64,000 bases of DNA from Posidonia oceanica (lineage: Eukaryota; Streptophyta; Magnoliopsida; Alismatales; Posidoniaceae), in assembly GCA_037176725.1 (NCBI GenBank), contig JAZBRS010000059.1:12759001-12823000 (forward strand), written 5' to 3'. The notes under the pieces are model-generated. The model saw only the letters and a list, made by a program, of their open reading frames with translations, was not told the origin of the DNA and did no database searches. Within the stretch, counting starts at the first letter, position 1. Each line of letters starts with the position of its first letter. This document shows positions 32,829 through 45,000 of the stretch, in pieces. The position numbers and the translations under genes were made by a program.

Positions 32829-35800
32829 TGTAGCGATCCCGATCGGAATCAGGCTCGCTATTTAGCGGCGATTGGATCCGAGGAAGAGGCTCGACTCGAA
32901 AACGCTTAAAATCGAGGTGAAAAGAGAAAGATAAGACAAATCAGAGTCGCCACCATGTCCATTAACGGGAGACAAGGAAAACCGGAGGAAATGCGTGAAT
33001 TAACGTGCAAAACCAAGCAAGAAATGCAAAGCAAAGCAATGCAAAGGAAACAAATGCAAATACATGCAAATGAGATGACTCTAGCCTAGGATAAGGGCAG
33101 TATGGTCATTGCGGGCCAAAAGACAGGGCAAGGACTCCTGTTACGTGCGGGGAAGGTGTTAGGCACCCCCGACACGCCCGAGAATCGGTCTTTCTAGGCT
33201 TACGCTCGCATACGCAGGGAAATGCAGGGTTAAATGCCTATGTGCCTATGAATGCCTAAATGAGTGCTCAAGGTGTGCTCTAAGTGGAGAGATGCAGGGC
33301 AAGGAAGTAAACGTGCTGTCTAAGTGCTCAGCTACGCTGTCTGTGTTCCGAACCGTGCGAAACCTGGCTCGTGAGAACTCCAGACAGTAAGCATCACAGC
33401 CCTATATGCAAATGCAAGCGAAAAAGCAAAACAGCGGCAAAACCATGCAATGCGATCGACATGCAAGAGAAAACGGCATAAAACACGTAAAACGAGGCGA
33501 AAAACAAGAAAGCGCGCAAAACGGTGCAAAAAGACAAGATCGGCACGCAAAACGGGCGAGAAAGCAAGGCGGCACGCAAATCGGTGCAAAAGGCGATGAC
33601 GGGCACGCAAAACTGTGCCAAAAACAGGGCGAGCGCGCAAAACGGCGCTTTTGGGTTCTCAGAAAGGAACCGGAGATGGAGGGAGGCTGTTGCTACTCGT
33701 CCGGTGGAGTGGAGCCCTCCGGGAGGTAGCTGGAGGTCTGGAGAGTCGATTCGGATGATTGGCTTGGATTTCTGGAGAGTGTGGTGTGAGATAGGAGATT
33801 GGGTTCGTTTCTGGTCTGAAGGAGGGGTAAGTGTTTGTTGTGGAGTTTGTGGTCTGTGGTGGAGGATAGGGCTGAAGGTCAGGTGCTTCTGAAAGGTGGA
33901 GGTCAGGCGAGTAACATAGGAAGATTTGGGGAGAAATGGAGTTCAGTGGTGGTGGGAATTCCGAAATGGGTTGGAGTTGGCTTCTGTTGGTGCTCTGCAG
34001 GGGATTCAGGTGAACTGGGGTGGTTCTGAGGGGTGGAATGGCCGGGAAATGGTGGGAGGGGATTGCTGGTTTTCTGGGTGAACTTGGGGGATCAAAATGG
34101 AAGGGAATTCGAGGCTGGAATGGGCTGGTTTCAGGGGAGAAACAAGGGGAAGTTCTACTGAAAATCAGAGGGAGAAGAAAGGGGAGTTTGCTTGGGAATT
34201 CTCTGGATTTCTCAGCTCTCTCTCTCAGACGGCAAAAAAGGCAATGAAGGGGGTCGAATGGCTGGCTTTTATCAGGAGGAGGCTGGCTGCTGACGCGCTG
34301 GGAATTTTTGAATTCAACCGGCGGCCACTGCAGCAGAGGAGACTGATGCCGGCAAGACGATAGGCATTGATTGCCTCCCGGAAAGCCGCTGAGATGAAGG
34401 AGGAGCGGCGAGCTGCTGTAGACGACAGGATGGATGCTTGAAATTCAAATGGTGGAGGGAGCACTGCAGCAGCTGCTCGCGGGAGAAAAAAAAAATGGTG
34501 GAAAACACAGAATGGAGAAGGAAGAAGAAGGAGGAGAAGGCCGGACTGTGGGCCGAAAAAGAAAAAAGAAAAGAAATAAAGGAGGAAGGGAGAAACGGGC
34601 CAACGGGCCTAGTAAGGAAGAAAAGGAAAGAAAAATGGAAAAGAAGGAAGAAAGAGAGGGAAAACTGGGGAAATAAAATAAGTAAAAAAGAACTAAAAAT
34701 AAATAAAAATATTAGAAAGGTTGTGATGTGAATTAGGATTTTAATTACATTTTTTAATGGCCATTTTGGGTTGATTAGTGTGTTTTGGGCTTGATTAGGG
34801 TTTTAAGGTTTTGGTTTTGCTTTTAATTAGTTTTCACTTGATTAAATGTTTGTTAAACTCTTTTTAAATTATTTTAAAAATTGTGTTTCCCTTGTTAGAT
34901 ACTTAGGACATTGATTAGGATTTTTTAGGAATTATTTTCGTATTAGTCAGGATTGGTTTTAGGTTTTAAGTCTTAGTCTTCTAGGGTTTTCTTTTCTTAA
35001 GTCTTTCAAATTATGTTTTAATTTTCATTTGTTAATTTTTCTTGAAGTTTTTAGTTAGATTTTTCTGGTTTGATGGGTGTTTTTAAGTCTTTTAAATGTG
35101 TGTTTTTTTTCTTCTTTTCCTTTTAATTAAGTTTTAATTTGTTTTTCCTTAGGTTTGTTAGGTTAAGTCTTTTGCTTCTTTAATTACTTGTTTTAATGTT
35201 TGTTTTTTGATTCTTCTTTTTAATGTTTGTTTTTTTAATTCTTCTGATGAGGTTTTTACTTTTGGTGGGTTCTGATTTCATTTTAGTTTTTTTCTTGATT
35301 TTTCAGTGTTTTCTTTTGATTTGTTTTGCATTTTTTAGCTCACATGCTTGGTTTTCCTTCTAGCTTGATTTAGTTAAGTTTAGGTTTTTAATTGCTTGTT
35401 TAATGTTTTTAATTGTTTTTCTTAGGGTTCTGACTTGTTTCTTTTATGTTTTGGGGTTTTACAGATTTTTAGGGGTTTTTATGGATTTTTTGCAAGAGAA
35501 AGAAAGGGGAAAAGAGAAAGAAGAAGAGAAGGGAAAAAGGAAGAATAAAGGGAAAAGAGATGAGTTGAAGGAAAAGGATTTTTTGAAAATTAGGGAAAGT
35601 GTTAAAAATAAAGTAAAAATAGGAATAAGATAGAGGAAGAATAGAAGCACAGAGGGGGCCCACAGCCAGACCAGAGAAAGGGTAAGAAGGGGATGAAAAG
35701 AGAGATGATAATCAGGAGAGAGAGAGGGGAGAGAAAATGATAATCCCGGAGAGAGAAAAGGATAATTTGGGTGAATGGAGGTCTTAAAGGTCTTGGAATG

Positions 35801-36179
35801 GGATGAAAATTGGTGAGTGGGTAGTCTAGGGTTTGAGGTGTTGCTTCTAAAGTTTTGGTTTGATTCTAAGAAGGCTTTGGAAGGGTTTTAAGGTGTAGAA
35901 AAAGGGGAGTTTTACCTAGGTTTTCTAGGGTTTTTGGGAATGGTCTAGGTTTGGAAATTTCTAGGTTCTTGGGTAGGCTTGCTAAGTGGGTGTTGGTGGG
36001 TTTTCCTATGGATTTTGGCTAGGTTTTGAGCTTGGGAAGAGGGGTAAAGGCTTAGGTCAAGTTGGCTGGTTTTGAAGGGTAAAGAAGAGGGTTAGGGTTT
36101 GGTTTTGGGTTAGGTTTGAGTCCAGCAATCACCAGGAGGGCTCCAAATGGTCCAAGCCTGCCAAGATGAGGTGTCAACA
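32829..36179 (-). repeat. 5' LTR of element B, 3351 bp, internally deleted
   Basis: Borders are tgtagcgatc at 32829 and ggtgtcaaca at 36179 (+ strand), the same termini as in A and C. It is 2.5 kb shorter than LTR C. Alignment by eye shows sequence matching up to about 33648, then a jump to what is about 45170 in C, so roughly 2.2 kb with the gcat-rich block is missing. A polypurine stretch is at 34480-34680, and a T-rich block follows. Confidence 0.85.
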
Positions 36180-37435
36180 ACGGCACAACCGGTAAAACCC
36201 CAAAAATCTGGGTCCACAACAAGCAATATAATTAAATAAAACACCCTTCCCAAAGCCAACATGCTAAAACCGGGAAAAGCAGGTGTTTACCAAAAATATT
36301 CACAAAGCCACGGTCCACCGGCCCAAAACCTCGGCACAACTCAAAACCCTCCAACCCCTCAGGCTGGGAAAACACTCGGCCCATCGGCTAAAACAAGGCG
36401 GAAATACCTCACAAAACTAAACCTCAATCAATATAGCGGCCCACTGGCCCAAAGCTCAAAACCTAAGCCACACGCCAGAACTAGGCAGAAAATATCTAGC
36501 CTAATACGACCCAAAATACAAACCACAATATCATGCCATACACAGGCGGAAAGCAACTGGCCCAATATGGCCCAAACAACAGCAAAACTCACAAAGCCCA
36601 AACTCAGGCAAAGCTCAAGACCTAATACGGCCAGCAACAACCAAAACACAGCCCCATGGGCACAAAACTACAACTGATCATATTGCCTAGTGCCAAGCAA
36701 CCGATCTGGCCTCGAGCAGTAGCCAGGGACTCACCCCTGCAGCTCACTGCACTGCCACGAACACCTGCCCTGTGGACGAGCATGTCTGTCCTGGCATCTC
36801 ATCACTAGAGACGCCTCAAAAGCGATCCCCACCTGGGAAAGCTACTCACCCCAACTGGGCGAGTTGTCCTCACTCAGGACAAACCACAGGGCACGCCTAA
36901 TATACGACGACCTCAACTCAGAGCTCCGAACCACTAGAGCCTCCAACTCCTAGACTCAGCCAGCACTAGTGCTCCGAACCACTAGAGGCTCCAACCCTTA
37001 GGCTCAGCCAACACCCAAAACCAAGCGAGTCCTGGTGCCCGTAACAACTAAGGTATCACGCCCAGCTACGCAGGAGTATCATACCTCCCGAGTCCGCTGC
37101 TACCATACCACTAGGTACGGTCGGCACCCCGACCCCCAAACCTCAACCCAGGCGAAGTGTGCGACACACCAGGAACCCCATCGCATCCCCAGGTCCAACC
37201 TACACGACTCCCAGGTTTTCGGCCACGGAAAACCTCAGCAAAATTATTTGCAAACCATTCATATTTTTTCCTCAGAAATCTCTTTGAAAACATTTATCAA
37301 ATATCATGGGCTAAAGCGCAAAAAGCCCCAAAACCAACCAAGGAAACCACTTTGGAAAAACATTTGCTGAGAAGACACTCAGCCTCTGATTCGGCACGCC
37401 GAAATTCACCGGAGTGTCGAATCAGGGCAAAGGCT

Positions 37436-37655
37436 CACAAATCTGCACTGAAGCGGCACTCCGTTTTGGAGCGGCACTCCGTTTTGCTACAGGAAACGGG
37501 GCTCCACCCAAAAATGGTGCTCTGAATCAGGAGAAAACGAGGCTCCATTCTAGAAATGGTGCTCCGGACCAGGAGAAAACGGAGCTCCATTCACACAACG
37601 GCACTCCGGGACAGGGGAAAACGGTGCTCCATTCCAGAAATGGCGCTCCATTCCA
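37436..37655. repeat. Short tandem repeats in LTR D
   Basis: A 21-bp unit gcggcactccgttttg... is duplicated at about 37450-37490. It is followed by three to four units of about 48 bp containing gaaaacg.ggctccattc and atggtgctcc. They look like local expansion inside the LTR. Confidence 0.65.
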
Positions 37656-38459
37656 AACCATTTTAGAAAACTTAAAGAACCAACTTAAAACCCCAAATGC
37701 CTGAAGCAAACTCTAAAACTAGCATGCCATACACCGAAATCTTCAGAATAAAACAAGGAATGCAACCATAACCTTGATATGGCATTCCAAGGCACGCAAC
37801 ACAAGAAAACACCGGAAATCCAATATTCAAGTCATTTTCTATAAAAACCTCGAAACACTATCAAATCCACGCCAAAACAAGCGTGCAACACATGCAAAAG
37901 AGTGACTCAGCTCAAGCAACACAAATATATCACAATCACCTCAATCTGAGGCCCAAAACACCAGAATTCGTCGGAAAACCGCAATAATAGCATTTAAGTC
38001 ATCCAGGCCATATATTCGGCCAAAAACCATAGAAAATCTCTAAAAATCACCAAACCTCTACCATAGCATATAAACATGGCAAGGCACACAATTAAATCAT
38101 AATCAAGCCGTTTGAGAGCATACAACCTCATCAAACAGTAGAAAACCACATTCAAGCTATAAACCAACTCAAGCCAAATAAATTTGACTAAATGCATATA
38201 AATCCCTAAAAATTGCCAAACACAATCATATCATTCAAAACATGGCAGGGGAAGCATGCATAGCAATATCTAAATATTTAGGCTCCTAGGGCAAGGCGTG
38301 TACCTTGGGACAGAGGGACAACACCCATTCTCCGGCAATCCACACGCACACCGAGCTCCACGCACCACTCTCGGGCTCGCTGCTCCACCGGGACGACGAC
38401 TGGAGCTCGCCACACAACCGCCAGCCGCCACCGCACGCCGACCACCACCGACTGCCACC

Positions 38460-38830
38460 AACAGCCGCCAACGAAGGAGGAAGAAGAAGAGGAGGAAGAG
38501 GAGGGGAAAAGGGAGAGAGAGGAGGGAGGAGGAGACGGACAGGGAGAGGGGAGGAGGGGGAAGGAGGAGGATGCACCGGCCGACTAGGGCACGGGCACGC
38601 GCGAGAGGGAGGAGGAGCGGGCACGAGTCAGGAGGGGGAGAGGAGATGGTGCACACGTGAGGGGGGGAGGGGGAGACACGCGTGGGGGAGGAGGGGGAAG
38701 GGAAAGGAGGGGAGGCACATGAGGGGGAGAGGGTGGGAGGAGAGAGAGAGAGGGGGAGAGAGAGAGAGTGAGAAAGGAAGGGAAAGAGAGGGAGAGAAAA
38801 AGAGAGAGAAAACCAGGGACCAAACCACAA
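38460..38830 (+). other. Purine-rich low-complexity block in LTR D
   Basis: The + strand is almost only G and A (gaggaggaag, gagagagaga types), so the LTR sense strand is CT-rich. CT-rich microsatellite blocks are frequent in plant promoters and 5' leaders; whether it acts in transcription of D cannot be told from sequence. Confidence 0.7.
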
Positions 38831-39046
38831 TCTGTCCCACCAACCACCACAAGTGGGAGTCCACCACAACAATACAGGTGGAGACCCACACAAACCACAG
38901 ATGGGGCCCACAATAACTCAAGTGGGGCCCGCAAGGCCAATAACACCCGACCAAAGCCAAGAAATTCATTAAACAAGCATAATTACAAGGAAATGAATTC
39001 TCGGGTGTTACATCATAAACACCTAAAAAGGATTTCACCCCTGAAA

Positions 39047-42007
39047 TCAATGGTAAGCGAAAAGGTGCGGGTACCGAGCAATGATGCCATCCTCGTGCTC
39101 CCAAGTGGCCTCTTCTGCTCCATGATGCTGCCATCTCACATGAACCAGCGGAATCACCTTATTCCGCAACACCTGTTCTCTGCGATCAACAATCTAGACA
39201 GCCTCCTCAACAAAGGAGAGATCTTCCTGGGGCACCTCTAGCTGAACAGGGATCACCTATGAAACATCAGCCAGACACTTCCACAGCATGGAGACGTGGA
39301 ACACACTATGCACTGCCGACAGCTCTGGTGGTAGGGCCAATCTATAGGCAACTTCACCAACCCTCTGCGTGATCTGGTACGGGCCAATATAGCAAGGACT
39401 CAGCTTCCCACGCTTGCCAAACCTCTTCACGCCTTTGGTCGGTGAAACCTTCAAGAACACAAAGTCTCCCACCAGAAACTCCAACGGTCTCTACCTCTGG
39501 TCAGCATAACTCTTCTACCGACTCTGTGCAGTCAGAAGCCTTCTGCGGATCAAGTCCACCTTGTCCACATACTGCTACACAAACTCCAGACCAAGAAGCT
39601 ACCGCTCACCTACCTCGCTCCAGGAAACCGGGGATCTGCAGGGCCTACTATACAGAGCCTCGTATGGTACCATCCCGATGCTAGAGTGGTAGCTATTGTT
39701 GTAAGCAAACTCAACCAACGGCAAGTGGTCCTCCCAACTTCCTTGCAAATCCAGGGCACAAGCTCTCAACATATCTTCCAGAGTCTAGATAGTCCTCTCT
39801 GTCAGACCATCCGACTGAGGGTGGAAAGCTATACTGATATTAAGTGCCATGCCAAAAGCCTCCTGTAGAGTCCTCCAGAACCTTGAGGTAAACCACGTGT
39901 CTCTATCAGACACAATGGATACAGGAACACCATGCAGCCGAACGATCTCCGATACGTACAGTTCTGCCAACTGCCGTAAAGGGAGATTCACCCGGATAGA
40001 AAGAAAATGAGCTGACTTGGTTAGCTGATCAACGATCACCCACACGGTGTCGTTCTTCCTTGGAGAATGCAGCAACCCAGTCACAAAATCCATAGAGATG
40101 TGTTCCCATTTCCATTCCGGTATACTCAACGGCTGTAGAGTTCCTCTAGGTCTCTGATGCTCTACCTTGACTAGCTAGCATGTCACACACCTTGCCACAT
40201 AGTCAGCAACTTCTCTCTTCATGCCAGGCCACCAAAAATTCTGCTTCAGATCCCGATACATCTTCGTGGATCCTGGGTGGACGGTGTACTTGGATCTATG
40301 AGCTTCATCTAGTAACCTCCGTCTGGCCTCCTCGTACTGGGGCACAAACAAGCGCTGATCAAACCTCAGCTCCCCATGTACGCCAAGAGAAAAGTCCGAC
40401 GCTTCCCTAGCACGCAACTTCTCAACAGTCGCCTGGAAGAAAGGGTCTGTCTGCTGACAAGCAATAATGAACTCCACTAGCTTGGGACGAACAGACAAAC
40501 TCGCCACATAGGCACCACCTGCTCCCCGATGTAGTCTCTTGAGTCCACAGTCAGCCAGATCCTCCAGCATGGTCCACTCCTTGACCATCAGGCTCGCCAC
40601 GACGTGCGTATGCCGACCAAGAGCATCGGCGACCACGTTGGCCTTCCCAGGGTGGTAGGACAAACTGAAATCATACTCCTTGAGATACTCCACCCACCTC
40701 CGCTGCCGCATGTTGAGGTCCTTTTGAGTAAATATATACTTCAGACTCTTGTGATCCGTGTAGATCTCAAACTGCTCCCCATACAGGTAGTGTCGCCAAA
40801 GCTTCAGCGCGAACACCACGGCAGCCATCCCAAGATCATGGATAGGGTAGTTCTTCTCGTGGTCTTTCAACTAATGGGAGGCATAAGCCACAACATTGCC
40901 ACGCTGCATGAGAACACTACCCAACCCAACACCACTAGCATCACTATAAACAGTGAAGCCACCACTACCAAAAGGCAAGGTCAGAACAGAAGCAGAAGTT
41001 AGACGAGCCTTCAACTCATTGAAACTCACCTCACAACCTTGGTCCCAAATGAACGGAACCCCTTGCTTGGTGAGAGCTGTCAGGGATGAAGCAATAGAAG
41101 AGAAATCCTTGATAAACCTCCTGTAGTAACCTGCCAACCCCAGGAAACTTCTAATCTCAGTCACACTCCTAGGTCTCTGCCAATTGCTAGCTGCCTCAAC
41201 CTTGGCAGGATCAACTCTGACGCCGTCTCCAGAGATAAGGTGGCCAAGGAACATAACCTCCCTCAACCAAAACTCACACTTGGAGAACTTGGCGTACAGC
41301 TGGTGCTGCCTCAGAACATCCAGCACCACCCTCAGATGTTGGGCATGAGCTGCCTCATCTGAGGAGTAGACCAAGATGTTGTCTACAAAGACCACCACAA
41401 ACTGGTCCAAGAAAGGCCTAAAGATCCGGTTCATCAATTCCATGAATGCGGCAGGGGCGTTGGTTAAGCCGAAGGGCATAAGCACAAACTCAAAATGGCC
41501 ATACCGCGTCTGGAAGGTAGTCTTCTGAATGTCTGAATCATGGATCCTCAACTGGTGATATCCTGATCTCAGATCAATCTTCGAGAAGACAGAGGCAGAC
41601 TGCAACTAGTCAAACAGGTCTTCCACACAGGGCATGGGATACTTGTTCTTCACTGTAAGCTAATTCAACATCCGATAGTCTACACACAATCAGAGTGAAC
41701 CATCCTTCTTACAGAGGAACAAGACAGGTGCTCCCTATGGAGACACACTTGGCCTGATAAACCCCTTGTCCAGCAACTCCTGTAGCTGGGCCTTGAGCTC
41801 CCGCAACTCAGCTGGCTCCATCCGATAAGGATTCTTCGCAACAACATCACTGCCCGGAATCAGCTCAATAAAGAACTCCACTTCCCTGTGAGGTGGCATG
41901 CCAGGCAAATCATCCGGGAAAACGTCGGGATATTCACACACGATAGATATGTTGTGAACACCCGACTCTGGAGAAGGGGAGGTAACCACACTAGCAAGGT
42001 ACCCCAC
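39047..42007 (-). pseudogene. pol: pol of element D (RT part, RNase H, integrase, chromodomain)
   Basis: One reading frame of 987 codons runs without any frameshift from the C junction to a TGA at 39047, but has 13 in-frame stops. Seen in order: EYPDVFPDDLPGMPP (about 41935), RT with FVDNILVYS (an altered YVDD), RNase H ([20 protein letters not shown]), an integrase zinc finger and core (MDFVTGL, VSDRDTWFTS, HPQSDG.TERT), the integrase end (GDFVFLKVSP) and a chromodomain (about 39200-39060, VRWQHHGAEEATWE). Stops are TAG at 41735, 41660, 41606, 40871, 40175, 39785, 39599, 39575, 39515, 39491, 39257 and 39194, and TGA at 41690. Most sit where this family has Gln or Trp. Confidence 0.9.
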
Positions 42008-45000
42008 TGTAGCGATCCCGATCGGAATCAGGCTCGCTAATATAGCGGCGATTGAGATCCGAGGAAGAGGCTCAACTCGAAAACACTTGAAATCGAGGAG
42101 AAAAAGGAAAGATAAGACAAATCAGAGTCGCCACCACGTCTATTAACGGAAGACGAGGAAAACCGGGGAAATGCGCGAGTTAACACGCAAAACCGAGCAA
42201 GAAATGCAAAGCAAAGCAATGCAAAGAAAAACAAATGCAAACAGATGCAAATGAGATGACTCTAGCCTAGGATAAGGGCAGTACGGTCATTGCGGGCCAA
42301 AAGACAGGGTAAGGACTCCTGTTACGTGCGGGGAAGGTATTAGGCACCCCCGACACGCCCGAAAATCGGTCTTTCTAGGCTTACGCTAGCATACGCAGAA
42401 AAATGCAGGATTGAATGCCTATGTGCCTATAAATGCCTGAATGAATGCTCAAGGTGTGCTCTAAGTGGGAAGAAACAAAGCAAAGAAGTAAACGTGCTCT
42501 CTAAGTGCTCAGCTACGCTGTCCGTGTTCCGAACCAGGCGAAACCTAGCTCGTGAGAACTCCAGACAGTAAGCATCACAGCCCTATATGCAAATGCAAGC
42601 GAGAAAACAAAACAGCGAGAAAACCATGCAATGCAGTCGGCATGCAAGGGAAAACGGCGCAAAACACGCAAAACGAGGCGAGAGATGAGCGACGCACGCA
42701 AAACGATGCGAAGGAGCGAAAACGGCACGCAAAACAAGCGAGAAAGCAAGACAGCACGCAAAACGAGACAAGAGAGTAGGAAGGCACGCAAAACGAGACG
42801 AGAAAACAGAATGGCACGCAAAACGGAGCGAAATAATTAAACCGGGACGCAAAACAGGCGAGAAAGCAAGGCAGTGCGCAAAACAAAGCAAGAAAATAGA
42901 AGGGCACGCAAAACGGTGCCAAAGCGAGAGCAGGCACGCGAAATAGTGCCAAAACAGCGAAGCAGAATCTCGGAAAAGCCATGCAGATGCAGGAATGCAG
43001 AAAGAGATTAGAAAAGGCCAAAGGGGAGTTAAAACGTGTGTGTAAGAACAGACGTCGTTTAGGACCACTCAGAGTAGGTGTGAAGACCTACAGAGGGGAG
43101 AGTGTGCAAACAGAGGGATCACCACCTTTTAGCGACTGTTTCCCACTAAACCGTTCCACGGTGTGTCTCGCATGCTGCCCAAAGCTCGCGATGCGATCGG
43201 ATCGTGGAAAAGAGGGAAGAAAGTCACATTGCGTGGCAAATCCAAGGAAAACTCAACACAAAACACACAGGGGTACACGAAACGGGGATTTGGAGATAGA
43301 AGCAGAAAGGGGAGGCCTTATTCTACATGCTCAAAGAGACAGAAAGCGAAAACAAGGAAAACTGTGCGAATGGTATGCAAATGCAATGCAAGGGTTCAGG
43401 AGGACATACCTGGAAATCCAGGAGCCTGATCTGAAATCTGTCTGGTCCATGCTGAAGAACGCCTCGCCGCGGTCGCGTGGGCAGCTTACTTGAGGAGATC
43501 CAACGGTCGGATTGGAAGATATTGCAGTTTCAGGGTAGAAAGGCCAGAATAGGGGAGAAGAACAGATCTAGGTATTCAGGAGGTCCTAGGGATGTGCAAA
43601 AGGTCCTCCCAAGTGAAAGGGAGCTAAAAGTGCTTAGTGTATGCAGAAAGATGCTAGAATGCAAGACTAAATGAATGCAGGATGCATGCAAAAGCAAGAA
43701 AAGGCAAAGGAAAGAAACTGGGAAAAACCAGGATTTCAGAAGGCATTTTGAAAAAAGAAAGGGGCTAAAAATGCAAATTTTCCAGAAAACAGGGGCCCAC
43801 AGGAAAGGATTTCGAAAACAGGGGAGGACAGAGGTCTATTTGGCAAATAACTAGGCTCAGAGTGGTGTTTTAAAAAGAGGGTATGCTTTAAAAGGGGTTT
43901 TAAAACCAAAAGGAAGGCAGAATGCAATTTTAAAAAAAAAAACTGGGGTCTAAAATGCAATTTTTCCAGAAAACAAGGTTCCAGGGAGTCTGGGAATACT
44001 AGTAGAGGGTCTACATGCAATTTGGTAGGCATAGGAGCTAAGATGCAACCTAGGGGCAAAATGGTCTTTTCACATGATTTTTTAAAAGATGCAAGGACCT
44101 ATGTGTGATTTTGAAATCATGCAGTGGCTGAAAATGCAATTTAGTATGGAAAACATGCTCTGAAAAATAAAGGACAGGACTACAGTGTAATTTTTGAAAA
44201 ATGCAGGGTCAAAAATGCAATGTAATAAGCTAAAATGGATGCAGCACAGTTACTGTGGGTGGACCTAACTGCAAATATGCAAATATGCAAAACTAGAAGG
44301 TAAAATATGCAATGCAGTATGCAAAAATAAAAAATAAATCCTAAGTTGCTACAGTGCAAGGGATCTACATGCAAAAATAGTAAATTACAGGGACTCAGAC
44401 TGCAATATTATATGGTAAAAATGATGCATTTAAATGATCTGATTTAATGCAGGACCTATGTGCAATAAATGAAAGCAGAGGGGCTAAACTTAAACTTTTT
44501 ATAACTAAAAGGCACAGTAACAGGATTGAAAAGCGAATACTGAAGAACATAAATAAAAGCTGCAATTTGGCATAGTTCTTAATTTAAAACTAAGCAGAAT
44601 AAATGGCAGGAGGACTGAAGCGCAAAAATTAAAAAACTTAAGGCAGATATGCAATATTTACATCTAAAACTATACTAAGAAAAATAAATGCACAGTGCCG
44701 ATCGTCGACGGCGACGAGCACTGTAGCATAAAGCTTCCAGAGCTCGTGGCCGCCGACAGGGGAGGCTGAGGAGGCGCGGGACTGGCGGAGGACGTGGCCG
44801 GCGACTGTCCGGAGCTCTAAGAACCATCGGGAGACATTTCTGCTGATCGGAGCGTCCGGAGGAACAGCAGCCGGCGCCGGAGAAGGAGAACTGTCCGGCG
44901 AACTGCAACTGCGTCTGGGACGCCGGGAACTCGGTTCTGACTGGCGGAGAAGCAACAGGAGGAGGAGAGAGAGAGAGGGGAAGCGAGAAGTACCTGCGGT

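Larger units (their letters stand above)
18390..36179 (-). mobile_element. Element B: same Tat/Ogre family as A, 3' end cut off by A
   Basis: Reading on the - strand it has a 5' LTR (36179-32829), primer binding site, leader, gag-pol, spacer, ORF3, the 83-bp repeats and part of the 36-bp array. It stops at 18390, where the LTR of A begins. The hairpin array and 3' LTR of B should lie to the left of A, outside the window. Its 5' LTR abuts sequence of element D at 36180 (5 bp flank: acggc). Confidence 0.9.
36180..39012 (-). repeat. 3' LTR of element D (partial, at least 2.8 kb)
   Basis: The LTR starts on the - strand at 39012 with TGTAACACCC. The distal end is not present because of the B insertion. 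It contains a purine-rich block, short tandem repeats (37436-37655), and a direct duplication of a segment around gctccgaaccactagag (about 36925-37005). Open frames in the purine-rich block are composition effects. Confidence 0.75.
36180..42007 (-). mobile_element. Element D: decayed Tekay/Del-type chromovirus, split by B and C
   Basis: On the - strand it has part of RT, RNase H, integrase, a chromodomain and the start of a 3' LTR beginning TGTAACACCCGAGAATTC at 39012. That LTR start and the order RT, RNase H, integrase, chromodomain are typical of Tekay/Del. Its LTR is cut at 36180 by the LTR of B; its RT is cut at 42007 by the LTR of C. The missing 5' half should continue to the right of C, and the missing LTR end to the left of B. 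Confidence 0.85.

Noticed and set aside
38298..38916. Overlapping frames of 120-213 codons in the GA/CT-rich block of LTR D
   Set aside because: Simple-sequence composition keeps several phases open on both strands; no family resemblance.
39047..42007. TAG read as Gln (altered genetic code) to explain stops in D
   Set aside because: Element A, with a full set of CAG codons and no TAG, uses the standard code; TGG to TAG changes also occur. Deamination explains both.
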